Translations under genes and position numbers: made by a program
Origin: DATAYA01 sp036272815
GTDB taxonomy: Bacteria; Pseudomonadota; Alphaproteobacteria; Acetobacterales; Acetobacteraceae
Reading direction: 5' to 3'
DNA: 16,692 nt
Assembly: GCA_036272815.1 (NCBI GenBank)
Contig: DATAYA010000350.1
Location: forward strand, 1-16,692
Shown: in pieces, positions 14,675-16,692 of the stretch
Layout: each line of letters starts with the position of its first letter
Position numbering within the stretch: position 1 is the first letter of the stretch
The notes under the pieces: generated by a model
Database searches by the model: none
Told to the model about the DNA's origin: nothing
What the model saw: the letters and a program-made list of their open reading frames with translations, nothing else

Positions 14675-16692
14675 ATGCTGGACAAGACCTTCTCGCCGCG
14701 CGAGAGCGAGCCGCGCCTCTATGCCGGGTGGGAGCGCTCGGGGGCGTTCGCCGCCGATCCCGCCTCCGCCGCGCGGCCGTTCACCATCATGATCCCGCCG
14801 CCGAACGTCACCGGCAGCCTGCACATGGGGCACGCGCTCACCTTCACGGTGCAGGACGTGCTGGTGCGCTGGCGGCGGATGCAGGGGCGCGACGTGCTGT
14901 GGCAGCCGGGCACCGACCATGCCGGGATCGCGACGCAGAGCGTGGTCGAGCGGCTGCTGGCGGCGGAGGGCAACCAGGACCGGCGCAGCATGGGGCGCGA
15001 GGCGTTCATCGCGCGGGTCTGGCAATGGAAGGCCGAGAGCGGGGGGACGATCACGCGGCAGTTGCGCCGGCTCGGCGCGTCGCTGGACTGGGCGCGGGAG
15101 CGGTTCACGCTGGATGAGGGGCTGTCGGCGGCGGTGCGCGAGACGTTCGTCGATTTGCACGAGAAGGGGCTGATCTACCGCGCGCGGCGGCTGGTGAACT
15201 GGGACCCGGCGTTGCAGACCGCGATTTCCGATCTGGAGGTGGAGAGCCGGGAGTTGCGCGGGAGCCTGTGGCATATCCGCTATCCGATCGCGGGCGAGGC
15301 GGGGCGGTTCGTCACTGTCGCGACGACGCGGCCGGAGACGATGCTGGGCGATGTCGCGGTCGCGGTGCATCCCGAGGATGCGCGGTATCGCGACCTGATC
15401 GGGCGGCGCGCCATTCTTCCGATCGTCGGCGCTGAGATCCCGATCGTGGCCGACGAATACTCCGACCCCGAGAAGGGGACGGGTGCGGTGAAGATAACGC
15501 CCGCGCACGACTTCAACGATTTTGCGGTGGGCGAGCGGCATGGTCTGCCGATGCCCTCGGTGCTCGACCGGCAGGCGCGGGTGACGCTCGCCGAGATTTC
15601 TCCGCATCCGGTGCCGGACGTGGCCGATCCTGCCTTCATCGCGACGCTCGATGGCCGCGACCGCTTTGCCGCGCGCAAGCTGATCGTCGCGGAACTCGAA
15701 CGCCTGGGCCTTTTGGACAAGGTAGAGCCGCACACGCATCAGGTGCCGCATGGCGACCGCGGCGGCGTGCCGCTGGAGCCGCTGCTGACGGTGCAGTGGT
15801 TCTGCAATGCCGCCGAGCTGGCAAAACCCGCGATCGCGGCGGTCGAGCGCGGGGCGGCATCCTTCGTGCCGAAATCATGGGAGAATACTTTTTTCTCATG
15901 GATGCGCGACATCCAACCGTGGTGCATCTCGCGCCAGCTCTGGTGGGGGCACCGCATCCCGGCATGGTATGCGCCGGACGGGCGCATCTTCGTCGCACGC
16001 ACCGAAGCCGAGGCGCAGGCGGCGGCAGGTGCCGACGTTCCGCTGACGCAGGACGAGGACGTGCTCGACACCTGGTTCAGCTCCGGGCTGTGGCCGTTCT
16101 CAACCCTCGGCTGGCCGGAGCCGACACCCGAACTCGCGCGCTACTATCCGGGCGACGTGCTGGTGACCGGCTTCGACATTATTTTCTTCTGGGTCGCGCG
16201 GATGATGATGCTCGGCCTGCACGTGATGGGCGAGGTGCCGTTCCGCAGCATCATGATCCACGGACTGGTGCGCGACGAGCGCGGCCAGAAGATGTCGAAA
16301 TCCAAGGGTAACGCCATCGACCCGCTGGCGCTGATCGACGAATACGGCGCCGACGCGCTGCGGTTTTCGATCTGCGCGCTGACCGGGCCGGGGCGCGACG
16401 TGAAGCTCTCGGCGGCGCGGGTCGCGAGCTATCGCAGCTTCGTCACCAAGCTGTGGAACGCGGCGCGGTTCTGCGAGATGAACGCCATCGCGCCCGATCC
16501 GGCGTTCGATCCGGCAGTGGTAAAAAACCCGCTCTGCCGCTGGCTGCTCGCCGAGGCGGACGGCGCGATCGCGGAGGCGGATGCGGCGCTCGAAGCCTAT
16601 CGCATGGATGAGTATGCGGCCGCCTGCTACCGCTTTACCTGGGGCGTGTTTTGCGACTGGTTTTTGGAATTCGCGAAACCGGTGCTCGCGGG
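14675..16692 (+). CDS. valS: Valyl-tRNA synthetase, N-terminal 672 residues (runs off the window)
   Basis: A class Ia aminoacyl-tRNA synthetase that charges tRNA-Val, cut by the window end after 672 codons of an expected 880-950. The ATP-binding HIGH signature is HMGH (residues 50-53) within PPPNVTGSLHMGHA, and KMSKS lies at 539-543 in RGQKMSKSKGNAIDP. The editing (CP1) domain between them shows TTRPETMLGDVAVAVHP (about 217-233) and GTGAVKITPAHDFNDF (about 269-284), so misacylated threonine editing should be intact. The catalytic-core element DVLDTWFSSGLWPFSTLGWP is also present. The start at 14675 (MLDKTFSPRESEPRLY) fits the family N-terminus; no Shine-Dalgarno is seen. The frame is open to the window edge, and only the tRNA-binding C-terminus and coiled coil are missing. 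Confidence 0.97.
   Translation, partial: MLDKTFSPRESEPRLYAGWERSGAFAADPASAARPFTIMIPPPNVTGSLHMGHALTFTVQDVLVRWRRMQGRDVLWQPGTDHAGIATQSVVERLLAAEGNQDRRSMGREAFIARVWQWKAESGGTITRQLRRLGASLDWARERFTLDEGLSAAVRETFVDLHEKGLIYRARRLVNWDPALQTAISDLEVESRELRGSLWHIRYPIAGEAGRFVTVATTRPETMLGDVAVAVHPEDARYRDLIGRRAILPIVGAEIPIVADEYSDPEKGTGAVKITPAHDFNDFAVGERHGLPMPSVLDRQARVTLAEISPHPVPDVADPAFIATLDGRDRFAARKLIVAELERLGLLDKVEPHTHQVPHGDRGGVPLEPLLTVQWFCNAAELAKPAIAAVERGAASFVPKSWENTFFSWMRDIQPWCISRQLWWGHRIPAWYAPDGRIFVARTEAEAQAAAGADVPLTQDEDVLDTWFSSGLWPFSTLGWPEPTPELARYYPGDVLVTGFDIIFFWVARMMMLGLHVMGEVPFRSIMIHGLVRDERGQKMSKSKGNAIDPLALIDEYGADALRFSICALTGPGRDVKLSAARVASYRSFVTKLWNAARFCEMNAIAPDPAFDPAVVKNPLCRWLLAEADGAIAEADAALEAYRMDEYAAACYRFTWGVFCDWFLEFAKPVLA

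Noticed and set aside
1..16692. Search for CRISPR arrays, tRNA or rRNA genes, and transposases
   Set aside because: No regularly spaced identical repeats, no tRNA-like cloverleaf or rRNA motif, and no transposase or integrase motif were seen by eye. A covariance-model scan was not possible here.

Overview
This window is ordinary GC-rich chromosomal DNA from an alphaproteobacterium. The most likely placement is Rhodospirillales, plausibly Acetobacteraceae. That rests on the very high GC, a PopZ (DUF2497) homologue lying directly between tolC and the valS side, the bcp-glnE pair facing a YhdP/AsmA-like giant, and a lipid-kinase / LpxH-like phosphatase / GT4 glycosyltransferase group. I see no rRNA, tRNA, CRISPR array, intact insertion sequence or phage gene.

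Left part (140-7400): a leftward pair glnE-bcp (stop and start overlap as ATGA) covers nitrogen control of glutamine synthetase and peroxide detoxification. Divergent from it, after 44 bases, runs a rightward pair: a 1026-residue inner-membrane-anchored AsmA/YhdP-like protein, then a HAD protein of the type II haloacid dehalogenase group. A GC-rich hairpin overlaps the end of the HAD gene.

Middle (7523-10829): a small conserved-looking protein of unknown function converges, with 3 bases between stop codons, on a DAGK-family lipid kinase. Divergent from the kinase are an LpxH-like metallophosphoesterase and, overlapping it by 38 bases, a GT4 glycosyltransferase. The three enzymes look like a membrane (glyco)lipid module of unknown product.

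Right part (10960-16692): tolC (type I secretion outer-membrane channel) and popZ (cell-pole organiser) form a tight pair, followed at a distance by valS, which runs off the window. tolC-popZ-valS is, to my knowledge, a familiar alphaproteobacterial order. Here it is split by about 1.6 kb holding a convergent orphan gene with a polyproline run, a frameshifted relic of a PEP-CTERM protein, an extragenic palindromic element and a two-copy 33/34-base tandem repeat.

No clearly new biological system is visible. The parts most worth a second look are the repeat-bearing N-terminal extension of PopZ, the decayed segment between popZ and valS, and the three-enzyme lipid module.
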